Of a stretch of DNA of 42,519 nt, positions 1 through 7,620 are shown piece after piece. The stretch is from Alphaproteobacteria bacterium (GTDB lineage: Bacteria > Pseudomonadota > Alphaproteobacteria > JABAAW01): NCBI GenBank assembly GCA_014237925.1, contig JABACB010000003.1, positions 1 through 42,519 of the forward strand, read 5' to 3'. Each line of letters begins with the position of its first letter. Position 1 is the stretch's first letter. A model generated the notes under the pieces. That model saw only the letters and a program-made list of their open reading frames with translations. It was not told the origin of the DNA and did no database searches. Both the position numbers and the translations under genes were made by a program.

Positions 1-1751
1 CGGTTCATGATTTTCAGATAGAAGGCGGGGTATCCCTTCAGCTGGCGCAGATCGATGAGAAGCGATTCCTTGTTCTTGCTACCCTTGCCTACGCTACGCC
101 CCTGCTGGTCGGTATCGGCGTGGCGGATGAGGAAAGGCGCGAAGCGACGGTATCCCCAAAAGGCGCCCAAGCACAAGCCCAAGAAGCCGCAGAGCTTGGC
201 AAGCGATGTCACGCCCAGGAAGACGAAGGGTAAGGAGAAGAGCTTCTGCAACAGCAAGGCGGAGACGACGACGACCAGCACGCGAAACATGGCAGCGAAG
301 TAGATGCCCAAGACGGGTAGGAAGAAGAGCGCCATCACAAGCGATGCGGAAAGGACGAAGATGAGCGTCAGAGGCAGGAACTTCATGAACTCGCCCACGA
401 TCCCGGGCCAGAAGAGCAACGGCATGAACGCGGCGAGCGTCGTCATCGTGGAGGCGATGATAGGCCATGCCATGCGTCGCGCTGCCAGCACATAGGCGGC
501 TTTTCGCTCCAGCCCTTCGGCAAGCTTGCGCTCGGCGTATTCGCTCACCACGATCGCGCCGTCGACCAACATGCCGACGGCCATGGTCAGTCCGAAGAGC
601 ACAACCATGTTGACGGTGAAGCCCGAGGTGTAGAGCAACAGGATGGCGGTCAAGAAAGAGCCGGGAATGGTAACCCCGACTAGTGTTGCTGCGCGCAAGC
701 CCAGCGCGCCGAGAACGACGATCATGACCAGCAAGACGGCGCTGATGACATTGTTTTGCAAGTCGCCCAACCTATCGCGCACATAGACGGAGTTGTCTTG
801 CGAATAGGTGATCTGCACCTCGTCGGCGAAGCGAGCGCGCTCCGCCTCGACGACAGCTTTGGATTTGTCGACGGTATCGATGATGTTCTCGCCGCTGCGC
901 TTGACGAGCTCGATAATGAGCGAGGGGTCTCCGTCGAGACGCGCGTAGGAGACATTGTCTTTGAAGGTGCGTCGAATGTCGGCGATATCACCGAGGGTGA
1001 CGACAGCATCGCCTTCGGCGAGAATGGGCAGCGTTTTCAAGTCTTCGACCGTCTCGATGAGCCCCGGCACTTTGACGGCGAACCTGCCGCGCGAGCTTTC
1101 CAGCGCGCCTGCTGCGACCAGCAAGTTCGAGCGGCGCACGGCGCGCAAAACCTGATCGGGCGAGATCGCGTAGCTTTCCAAAAGGACGGGGTCGATCACC
1201 ATCTCGACAACCTCGTCGCGTTTGCCGCTGATATCGGCGCTCAGCACTTCGGGCAAGCCTTCGATCTGCTGCGACAAACGTTCGGCGATGTGCAGAAGCC
1301 TGCGCTCTTCGATATCGCCTGAGAGTCCGATCAGCAAGATCGGAAATAGGCTGAAATTGACCTCGTGCACCGAGGGTTCGTCGGCTTCCGAAGGCAGCTT
1401 GGAGCGGGCGTCGTCGACCTTTTCGCGTACGTCGGAGAGCGCCTTGTCGGAGTCGAATCCTGCGTCGAATTCGAGCACGACATTGCCGCCGCCCTGATAG
1501 GCGGTTGCGGTGATCTCTTTGACGCCTTCGATCCCTTCGAGCTCTTTTTCCACGGGACGCACCAAAAGCCGTTCCGAGTCCTCAGGCGAGACGCCACTGA
1601 GGTGCAACAACACATAGATCGTAGGAATGTTCACATCGGGCGAGGCTTCTTTCGGAATGTCGCTGTAGGCGACGAGCCCTGCGAAGATGAGCAAGAAGAA
1701 GGAGCTGATGACCGTGCGTCCGCGCGCAACGCCTGCCTCGACCAAAGTCAT
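1..1751 (-). CDS. RND-family efflux transporter, N-terminal part (runs off the left edge)
   Basis: The reading frame opens with ATG at 1751 and stays open to the window edge, giving about 583 residues of a protein normally near 1,000-1,050. A hydrophobic segment around residues 11-31 is followed by a long periplasmic porter region. A cluster of membrane helices then follows at roughly residues 340-460, with the loop GMLVDGAIVVSEY that matches the helix-4 region of HAE1-type RND pumps, where acidic residues carry protons. The family exports drugs, lipids or other amphiphiles across the envelope using the proton gradient, together with a membrane-fusion protein and an outer-membrane channel. 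The fusion-protein gene lies 57 bp upstream on the same strand. Substrate unknown. The C-terminal half is outside the window, so intactness cannot be judged. Confidence 0.93.
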   Translation of the reverse strand, partial: MTLVEAGVARGRTVISSFFLLIFAGLVAYSDIPKEASPDVNIPTIYVLLHLSGVSPEDSERLLVRPVEKELEGIEGVKEITATAYQGGGNVVLEFDAGFDSDKALSDVREKVDDARSKLPSEADEPSVHEVNFSLFPILLIGLSGDIEERRLLHIAERLSQQIEGLPEVLSADISGKRDEVVEMVIDPVLLESYAISPDQVLRAVRRSNLLVAAGALESSRGRFAVKVPGLIETVEDLKTLPILAEGDAVVTLGDIADIRRTFKDNVSYARLDGDPSLIIELVKRSGENIIDTVDKSKAVVEAERARFADEVQITYSQDNSVYVRDRLGDLQNNVISAVLLVMIVVLGALGLRAATLVGVTIPGSFLTAILLLYTSGFTVNMVVLFGLTMAVGMLVDGAIVVSEYAERKLAEGLERKAAYVLAARRMAWPIIASTMTTLAAFMPLLFWPGIVGEFMKFLPLTLIFVLSASLVMALFFLPVLGIYFAAMFRVLVVVVSALLLQKLFSLPFVFLGVTSLAKLCGFLGLCLGAFWGYRRFAPFLIRHADTDQQGRSVGKGSKNKESLLIDLRQLKGYPAFYLKIMN

Positions 1752-1808
1752 GGCATCCTCACCTGTGAGCGTTGAAGGGTTGTGATTCGTTCGGCGGGGT
1801 TGGGCTTG

Positions 1809-3374
1809 TCACGATGCCGCCTCTGTTTCTGTCGTTGTCGTTGTCTCTGTCTCGGCGGGGGTTGGGAAGCGTTCGTCTGGCACGCTTTCGACGCTCATGC
1901 CTTCGGAGACATTTTCGTGTCCGACCGAGATGACGGAAGTTTTTTTGTCCAGTCCCCTAACCCAGAGTCCTTCTTCTTCTTCGCCCACGACCTCGATCGG
2001 ACGAAACTTTACGATTCCTTTTTCGACAATCTTCACCCCCACCTCGCCTGCAGCGTCCAGCGAGAGCAACACGGCGGGGATCAGATGGGCTCTGCGTTGC
2101 TGGATGGGAAGACGCACTTGCGCCGTCAAGCCTTCGCGCCAGCGTCCGTCGCGATTGACGATGACGATTTCGACCTCGAAGGTGCGCGTGCGTGCATTGC
2201 TGGCAGGAGCGATCGTTCCCACCTTTCCGCCGAAATGTTCTCCCGTCACCAAGGTGCCTGTCACCTTTGCCCCCACACGGACGGCGTTGATGTCGCGCTC
2301 CGAGACGGCGACGCGCACGCTGAGCGGATCGAGATCGATCAGACGTGCGATCTCGCTACCGACCGAGAGGAAGTCGCCGCGCTCGACGGCGAGCGAGGCG
2401 AGCGAACCTGAGAACGGCGCTTTCGGCTCTGCGTTCTCCAAGTCGCGACGGATGCGATCCTCACGCACCCGCTCCTTGTTGAAGGCGGAGAGTGCCTGCA
2501 AGCGACGCAGCTCCGATCGATAGCCGCCGCGTGCCAAGCTTCCGATCGCGTTGTACTCTATCTCCGCTTGCCGCAAGGCGGTACGCGCTTCTTCCAGCTC
2601 CAAGGGACGCGTTGCAGGGTCGAAGGCGACGATCGAATCGCCTGCCTCGACATATTGTCCAATATCGAAAAAGGTGCGTTCGATGCGACCGGAGGTCTCG
2701 GCGCGAAGCACGACCTGCCGCGAGGCTTGAGTCTGACCCGAAAAATTCAGGGTGGGAAGGTAGTCGCGCTCCGAGCTCTCGTAGACGCGCACCAAGGGAA
2801 GTTTCGCTTCGATCGGCGCACGCGTACCGCTTCCTGAAAATCCGGGCAGCTGCCCTGAAATCATCCACAAAAAAAACGCCGCGCCCAAATAGACGGCAAG
2901 GCGGGCAGGACGCGGCCAAGCGCGAAAGCGTGTGTGCGCACCCACAACCTTCTTGTAGGTGTTCGTTTTGCCGTAGCGTTTCTTGACGAGACGATGCAAA
3001 CGCTCCGTACGCTGCGCGGCAAAGCGCAAGAAAGGACGCACCGCCTTTTTCTCGACCACTCCCCACCCCTCGTCGACGATGCGACGCGAGACGGAAACGA
3101 GGCGCACCGAGATGCGGCGCAAGACGGGAACAGCGCGACCCAACGACGAGCCCAACTTCGATCCCAAGCGCGAAGCGACGAAGGCGAGAGTTTTTCTAGC
3201 GCGCAATCCAAACGCGCCCAAAGGAGCTATAAGAGGAGCGCCGAGACTTTCGGCAACGCCGCGTGCCTTGACGACGGAGGTGGCTCTCTTATCGCGTTTG
3301 CTCTTCGTCGCTCGTTTGACAAGGCGCGAAGAGGGAGGCGTTGTCCCTTGTTTGCGAGGGGGTCGTTTAGCCAA
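1809..3374 (-). CDS. RND/HlyD-type membrane fusion protein with a long basic N-terminal extension
   Basis: Periplasmic adaptor that joins the downstream RND pump to an outer-membrane channel. The core (about residues 185-480) shows the expected order: lipoyl-like segment (QVVLRAETSGRIERTFFDIG), short helical hairpin, second lipoyl half (APFSGSLASLAVERGDFL), beta-barrel and membrane-proximal part. One membrane anchor lies near residues 157-175. The start is TTG at 3374, chosen because GGAGG sits 9 bases before it. The oddity is the first 155 residues: very rich in Lys and Arg, without similarity that I recognise, and predicted to stay in the cytoplasm. Family members usually reach the membrane anchor or lipobox within 10-40 residues. 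The C-terminus is Thr/Glu-rich. It starts 18 bp after the aldolase stop, so the three genes may be one transcript. Confidence 0.9.
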   Translation of the reverse strand: MAKRPPRKQGTTPPSSRLVKRATKSKRDKRATSVVKARGVAESLGAPLIAPLGAFGLRARKTLAFVASRLGSKLGSSLGRAVPVLRRISVRLVSVSRRIVDEGWGVVEKKAVRPFLRFAAQRTERLHRLVKKRYGKTNTYKKVVGAHTRFRAWPRPARLAVYLGAAFFLWMISGQLPGFSGSGTRAPIEAKLPLVRVYESSERDYLPTLNFSGQTQASRQVVLRAETSGRIERTFFDIGQYVEAGDSIVAFDPATRPLELEEARTALRQAEIEYNAIGSLARGGYRSELRRLQALSAFNKERVREDRIRRDLENAEPKAPFSGSLASLAVERGDFLSVGSEIARLIDLDPLSVRVAVSERDINAVRVGAKVTGTLVTGEHFGGKVGTIAPASNARTRTFEVEIVIVNRDGRWREGLTAQVRLPIQQRRAHLIPAVLLSLDAAGEVGVKIVEKGIVKFRPIEVVGEEEEGLWVRGLDKKTSVISVGHENVSEGMSVESVPDERFPTPAETETTTTTETEAAS

Positions 3375-3379
3375 GATTC

Positions 3380-3387
3380 TATGCCTC
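3380..3387 (-). promoter_or_regulatory. Shine-Dalgarno site deciding the TTG start of the membrane fusion protein
   Basis: A GGAGG motif on the minus strand lies 9 bases before the TTG at 3374. No ATG in the same frame has comparable spacing. Confidence 0.55.
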
Positions 3388-3392
3388 CGTTG

Positions 3393-4340
3393 TCATTCTC
3401 TGCCCTGATAGATTGCAACGATTCTATCGAGCAACACGAGGGCTTCTGTGTAGGGTCTTTGGAAGGCGTTGCGTCCGATGATCGAGCCGCTTGCGCCGCC
3501 GTCTCTGAGTTCGCGCACCTCTGCCAAGAGGGCTTCGTCCTCCTTCGCGCCGCCGCCTGAGAAGACGACGAGCCTCCTTCCGTTGAAACAGCTTTGCATG
3601 ACATGGCGTGTGCGCGCGTTGAGCGTGCTGCGTTCGATCGCGTGCTTTTCGTAGACCTTCTTCGCCTCAGGCAGGAAGAGATGCGCGCTAGGCGGCTTGA
3701 CCTTGACGATGTGCGCGCCGAGCAAGCAAGCCATGTGCGCTGCGTAGGCGATGATGTCGAGTGCGGTTTCGCCTTCTTTGTCGAGCATGCCTCCGCGCGG
3801 ATAGGACCAGACGACGACGGCGAGCCCGACGGATTTGGCGTGTCGTGCGATCTCGCGCAGCTCTTCGAACATGGCGAACTGCCCGTCGGCGCTGGGGTAG
3901 ATGGTGAAGCCAACGGCGACGCAGCCAAGTCGGAGCGCGTCTTCCACCGACGCCGTCACCGCTTGGTCTGGGGTGGTGGCGAGCGCGTTTGCCGAGTTGA
4001 CCTTCAGGATCGTCGGCACTTGCGCCACATAGCGTTCGGCGGCGCTTTCCAAAAGTCCCAAGGGTGCTGCGAGCGCGTTCAACCCCGCCTCGACGGCGAG
4101 GCGGTAGAGGTAGGCAGGATCGTAAGCGTCGGGATTGACGGCGAAACTGCGCGCAGGACCGTGTTCGAAGCCTTGGTCTACGGGCAAGATCACCAGTTTG
4201 CCGCTGCCCGCAAGCTTGCCGTGCGTCAGCAGGCGTGCGAGGTTGGTACGCACGCCTACGGAATCGGCTTCGTAGAAGCCGAGAATGCGTTTTGTCTCAG
4301 GGGTAAAGCGTGTCATGGTTGCTGCCACTTGTACTTTCAT
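3393..4340 (-). CDS. fbaB: Class I fructose-bisphosphate aldolase (FbaB/DhnA type)
   Basis: Catalyses reversible cleavage of fructose 1,6-bisphosphate to dihydroxyacetone phosphate and glyceraldehyde 3-phosphate through a Schiff-base lysine, in the cytoplasm. The 315-residue protein has the DhnA-family barrel signatures: VDQGFEHGP at residues 54-62, KVNSANAL near 113, WSYPRGG near 178, IVKVKPP at 211-217 containing the likely Schiff-base lysine (213 or 215), FSGGGAKED near 260 and a phosphate-binding GRNAFQRP near 288. Two starts are possible, ATG at 4340 or ATG at 4316; family alignments usually begin near the second. It is divergent from argJ with only a few bases between the two frames. 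Its stop is 18 bp from the membrane-fusion gene, a glycolytic gene leading into an efflux pair, which is unusual company. Confidence 0.93.
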   Translation of the reverse strand: MKVQVAATMTRFTPETKRILGFYEADSVGVRTNLARLLTHGKLAGSGKLVILPVDQGFEHGPARSFAVNPDAYDPAYLYRLAVEAGLNALAAPLGLLESAAERYVAQVPTILKVNSANALATTPDQAVTASVEDALRLGCVAVGFTIYPSADGQFAMFEELREIARHAKSVGLAVVVWSYPRGGMLDKEGETALDIIAYAAHMACLLGAHIVKVKPPSAHLFLPEAKKVYEKHAIERSTLNARTRHVMQSCFNGRRLVVFSGGGAKEDEALLAEVRELRDGGASGSIIGRNAFQRPYTEALVLLDRIVAIYQGRE

Positions 4341-4345
4341 AGCCT

Positions 4346-5704
4346 ATGCGTGAAGGATTTTCAACGACAACTTTCGCGTTCCATCCGTCAACATACACAA
4401 GCTCGCTTCTTTTGTCTGTGTCTCCACCTCCTTCTACCTCTTCGAGCGCGCACGGCGGCATCGCGCTTTCTCCCTTTGCTCCGCCCGCCTTCCCCGCTAT
4501 GCCCCGCGTTGCAGGCATCGAGACACGCGCGCTCGCCTGCGGTGCACGCTATCACGACAGAGACGACCTGCTGCTCGTCTCGCTTGCAACAGGCAGCACT
4601 TGTGCGGGTGTCTTCACCCCTTCCAGCGCCGCCGCCGCCCCCGTCTTGTGGTCGCAGCGGGCTTTGCGCAAGACGACACAAACACGCGCCATCCTAATCA
4701 ACGCAGGACAGGCGAACGCGCTCACAGGGGTTGCGGGCGAAAAGGTGGTCGCGCAAACGCGCGACCGTCTGGCAGGGCTCATGGGGATCGAGCAAGAACA
4801 AGTCCTGCTCGCCTCGACCGGCGTGATCGGCGAAGTTCCCGACTTGGCTGCGATCGAAGCTTGCCTTCCTCGTCTTGTGGCATCTTCTGCCTGCGACTGG
4901 CAGCGCGCGGCGCGCGCGTTTGCGACGACCGATTCTTTTCCGAAAGGCGCGAGCGAGACGACCGCCATCGACGGCGTTCCGATCGTCGTTGCGGGGATCG
5001 CCAAAGGAGCGGGCATGATCGCCCCCGACATGGCGACGATGCTCGCGCTGATCGGGGTGGATGCCACCCTCCCCGCGCCGCTGCTCCAGGAGCTTTTGCG
5101 CACGGCGGTGGCACGCACTTTCAACGCCGTCAGCATCGACGGAGACATGTCGACGAACGACACGGTGTTCGCCATCGCCAGCGGTGCAAAAGATCACCAC
5201 CCCATCGGTTCTCTCTGCGAGCGTCACGCAGAAGCGCTCACGGCTGCCTTCGCGCGCGTGCTGCGCTCGCTCGCGCGACAGATTGCGATGGACGGCGAGG
5301 GCATAGGAAAGTTCGTCACCCTGTGGACGAAAGGAGCGCGCAGCGAGGAGGAGGGACGACGCGTCGGAAAATCTGTCCTCTCCTCGCCATTGGTGAAGGT
5401 CGCCCTCGCCTACGGTGATGCCAACTGGGGACGCATCGCCATGGCGATCGGAAAAACAGAAGTTCCCGTCCGATGGGAGCAAGCCTCGATCGCCTTCGGA
5501 GAACGCGCCGAGCATGTCGTCTTCGCCAAGGGCGAGCCTGTCGCCCCAAGCCCAGCGGCGACGGCGGCGCTAGCGCACGCCATGCAAGACCGACGCATCA
5601 CGATCACGATCGACTTGGGATTGAGCGACGCCGCTCCCGTCGAGACTTGGGGTTGCGACTTGACGCACGAATATCTTCGTCTCAACGGCGACTATCGCAG
5701 CTGA
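4346..5704 (+). CDS. argJ: Bifunctional ornithine acetyltransferase / N-acetylglutamate synthase ArgJ
   Basis: Transfers the acetyl group from N-acetylornithine to glutamate in the cyclic arginine pathway and, in bifunctional members, also acetylates glutamate from acetyl-CoA. The protein is made as a precursor that cuts itself before a threonine; the motif MATML is present with the nucleophile Thr encoded at 5036-5038 (residue 231 from the first ATG). Other landmarks are SPFAPPAFP near residue 42, AGVFTPSSAAAAPV, ILINAGQANALTG and DGDMSTNDT. Counted from ATG 4346 it has 452 residues against about 400-415 usually. Family similarity starts near residue 40, so the real start may be a downstream TTG or GTG in the first 120 bases; none has a good ribosome site. 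mutT follows after 26 bp, a common alphaproteobacterial order. Confidence 0.95.
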   Translation: MREGFSTTTFAFHPSTYTSSLLLSVSPPPSTSSSAHGGIALSPFAPPAFPAMPRVAGIETRALACGARYHDRDDLLLVSLATGSTCAGVFTPSSAAAAPVLWSQRALRKTTQTRAILINAGQANALTGVAGEKVVAQTRDRLAGLMGIEQEQVLLASTGVIGEVPDLAAIEACLPRLVASSACDWQRAARAFATTDSFPKGASETTAIDGVPIVVAGIAKGAGMIAPDMATMLALIGVDATLPAPLLQELLRTAVARTFNAVSIDGDMSTNDTVFAIASGAKDHHPIGSLCERHAEALTAAFARVLRSLARQIAMDGEGIGKFVTLWTKGARSEEEGRRVGKSVLSSPLVKVALAYGDANWGRIAMAIGKTEVPVRWEQASIAFGERAEHVVFAKGEPVAPSPAATAALAHAMQDRRITITIDLGLSDAAPVETWGCDLTHEYLRLNGDYRS

Positions 5705-5730
5705 CAGCGACAGGGCTGTCTTCTCCTCGC

Positions 5731-6135
5731 TTGCCTAAGCCTCTGACCCTTGTCGTCGCCTGCGCGCTCATCGACCGCGATGCTCGCGTGTTGCTTGCCA
5801 AGCGTCCCGAGGGCAAGAGCATGCCTGACTACTGGGAGTTTCCCGGCGGCAAGGTCGAGGCAGGCGAGACGCCCGAACAAGCGCTACGGCGCGAGCTCGA
5901 AGAGGAGCTCGGCATCCGTACCGAAGACTCCTGCCTCGCCCCCTTCGGCTTCACGAGCCATGCCTACGAGGACTTTCATCTCTTGATGCCTCTCTACCTG
6001 TGTCGCGTCTGGCAAGGCGTCGTGCAAGCACGCGAGGGACAGGCTTTGCGCTGGGTGGCAAAGCGTTCTCTCTCTTCGTTCCTGACGCTGCCCGCCGACC
6101 GCTTTCTCATAGCCCAGCTGCAAGATTGGCTTTGA
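5731..6135 (+). CDS. mutT: Nudix hydrolase MutT (8-oxo-dGTP diphosphatase)
   Basis: Removes oxidised 8-oxo-dGTP from the nucleotide pool and so prevents A:T to C:G transversions. The Nudix box is intact and starts at GGKVEAGETPEQALRRELEEE, and the N-terminal strand VVACALIDRDARVLLAKRPEGK is typical of MutT. No ATG precedes the conserved strand, so TTG at 5731 is chosen, giving MPKPLTLVVACAL and 134 residues, the usual length; CTG at 5701 is a weaker alternative. It follows argJ by 26 bp and is probably co-transcribed. Confidence 0.9.
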   Translation: MPKPLTLVVACALIDRDARVLLAKRPEGKSMPDYWEFPGGKVEAGETPEQALRRELEEELGIRTEDSCLAPFGFTSHAYEDFHLLMPLYLCRVWQGVVQAREGQALRWVAKRSLSSFLTLPADRFLIAQLQDWL

Positions 6136-6264
6136 CGCAAGCAGAAGATTCGATCCTCCGCCTTGGAATCTCCCCTTGCCAAGACGAAGTAAAGGGAGTA
6201 TCGTCTTAGAGAGAAACAGCGAATCCCTCATCCTTTCTCTTATTTTTTCCTCGGAGGAACATCC

Positions 6265-6984
6265 ATGTCCGATCCCCAAACACGCTCGAATGTATGGCGC
6301 AGTTCAGCAGCCTCGGTCGATGCCGGCTTGCGCGCCTACATGTTGAGCGTCTACAACCTGATGGCACTCGCCATCGGCTTCACCGGCGTTGTCTGCTACT
6401 ATGTGGCTTCAAACGAAGCCTTGCTGTTCGCTATTTTCGGCACACCCCTGATGTGGGTTGTGTTCTTCGCCGTTCTCGGCTTGGGATGGATGGCGCCGCG
6501 ACTGATTCTGACGAAGTCTCTTTCGACGGCGCATATCGTCTTTTGGAGCTACGCGGCTCTGCTTGCGCTCATGATCTCACCGATGATCTACGCAAGCACG
6601 CAAGCCGATGTTGCACGCGCCTTCTTCATCACCTCAGCCATCTTCGCATCCCTTAGCTTCTACGGCTACACGACGAAGCGCGACCTCGCTCCGTGGGGCA
6701 AGTTCCTGTTCATGGCGAGCTTGGGGCTTTGCTTGGCGATTCTCGTGAATGTCTTCTTTGTCAAGAGCACGCCGCTCGATCTCTTCTTGTCCATCGGCAT
6801 GGTGCTGATCGTCTCCGCGATGACCGCCTATCAGACGCAGATGGTGAAGGATACCTACGACCCGTCGGACAGTCCGAAGGTTGCGCGCGCTAAGGCCATC
6901 TTGGGCGCTTTGGGTCTCTACGCCACTTTTGTGACGATCTTCTTCTATGTCTTGCGCATTCTGACGATCCTCAGAGGCCAATAG
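6265..6984 (+). CDS. Bax inhibitor-1/YccA family membrane protein
   Basis: A 239-residue integral membrane protein with seven hydrophobic segments, belonging to the TMBIM (Bax inhibitor-1) superfamily. Characteristic pieces are the N-terminal VDAGLRAYMLSVYNLMALAIGFTG, the YASTQADVARAFFITSAIFASLSFYGYTTKRDL region and MTAYQTQMVKDTYD near the C-terminus. Bacterial members are inner-membrane proteins; one characterised member (YetJ) leaks calcium in a pH-dependent manner, and others interact with the FtsH protease. Function here is inferred from family only. The start ATG follows a strong GGAGGA site about 7 bases upstream. A strong terminator closes the gene at 7001-7035. Confidence 0.93.
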   Translation: MSDPQTRSNVWRSSAASVDAGLRAYMLSVYNLMALAIGFTGVVCYYVASNEALLFAIFGTPLMWVVFFAVLGLGWMAPRLILTKSLSTAHIVFWSYAALLALMISPMIYASTQADVARAFFITSAIFASLSFYGYTTKRDLAPWGKFLFMASLGLCLAILVNVFFVKSTPLDLFLSIGMVLIVSAMTAYQTQMVKDTYDPSDSPKVARAKAILGALGLYATFVTIFFYVLRILTILRGQ

Positions 6985-7000
6985 AAGATCCCCTCCGACA

Positions 7001-7035
7001 GAGGAAGGGGGACATCCGCCATGTCCCCCTTCTTC
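7001..7035 (+). terminator. Rho-independent terminator after the Bax-inhibitor-like gene
   Basis: A stem of about 15 bp (arms 7001-7015 and 7021-7035, one G-U pair) with loop CCGCC, followed by a pyrimidine-rich run. It ends 17-51 bp after the stop of the upstream gene and lies before the GTG of the next, so the next gene may rely on read-through or its own promoter. Confidence 0.75.
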
Positions 7036-7066
7036 TTCCTCCGCTTGTCCCGCAAGAGCTCTCTCC

Positions 7067-7369
7067 GTGGAAGTCCCCGCCCTCCCCGCCGAGCTCCCCG
7101 CGGAGCTCGTAGCGTGGCGTAAGGATGTTGCTCCGCCCGCGCTCGTGCGCGAGTTTCGCTTCAAGACCTTCCGCCAAGCCTTTGCCTTCATGACGGAGGT
7201 AGCCCTCGAAGCCGAGCGAGCAAACCACCACCCAGACTGGCAGAACAGCTACAACAAAGTCACTGTCGCGCTCTCGACGCACAGCGAAGGGCGCATCACC
7301 GAGCAGGATGTTGCGCTGGCGACAACGATCGAGCGCATTTACAAACGCTACACAGCAGTTTTTTCTTGA
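7067..7369 (+). CDS. phhB: Pterin-4a-carbinolamine dehydratase
   Basis: Dehydrates 4a-hydroxytetrahydropterin so the cofactor of phenylalanine hydroxylase can be regenerated; bacterial homologues also occur without that enzyme. The 100-residue protein has the family core FRFKTFRQAFAFMTEVALEAE followed by the active-site stretch NHHPDWQNSYNKVTVALSTH, with the two adjacent histidines and the following proline intact, and the C-terminal DVALATTIERIY helix. Start is GTG at 7067; no in-frame ATG precedes the conserved part. Its stop codon overlaps the -35 box of the promoter of the next gene. Confidence 0.9.
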   Translation: MEVPALPAELPAELVAWRKDVAPPALVREFRFKTFRQAFAFMTEVALEAERANHHPDWQNSYNKVTVALSTHSEGRITEQDVALATTIERIYKRYTAVFS

Positions 7370-7394
7370 CAACATCCCCCCCGAACGCTAGGAT
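7366..7394 (+). promoter_or_regulatory. Sigma70-type promoter with a poly-C spacer, upstream of the 531-residue orphan
   Basis: TTGACA at 7366-7371, a spacer of exactly 17 bases, then TAGGAT at 7389-7394. Seven consecutive C lie inside the spacer (7376-7382). The -35 overlaps the stop of the dehydratase gene. The predicted transcript would have a leader of about 220 bases. Confidence 0.7.
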
Positions 7395-7541
7395 GCAAGA
7401 GTCGTCGCTCTGATTCGCCGAAGGCACAGAAAGTGCAAGGATGCATCAAGGGTGAGTGTGGTACGGTCTGGCGCAAGGATTTCTCTGCAGAACGCAGAGC
7501 AGGTCTTGTAGCAGGACACATCGCGGCAGAAGACAAAACGA

Positions 7542-7616
7542 AGGCTGCAAAACGAAGACTGCAAACGAAGGCTGCAAAACGAAGACTGCAAAGCTGAGGT
7601 TGCAAAACGGAGACTG
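7542..7616 (+). repeat. Imperfect 27-28 bp tandem repeat in the leader of the orphan gene
   Basis: Three units starting at 7542, 7569 and 7597 share the core AGGCTGCAAAACGAAGACTG with small changes in the third. The last unit abuts the start codon and supplies the weak ACGGAG ribosome site. The unit is not always a multiple of three and the stretch is not coding. The rest of 7395-7541 shows nothing recognisable. Confidence 0.8.
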
Positions 7617-7620
7617 ACAA

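Noticed and set aside
3594-4697. Plus-strand open frame of 367 codons over the aldolase and the argJ start
   Set aside because: Shadow of two well-supported genes; no ribosome site or conserved feature.
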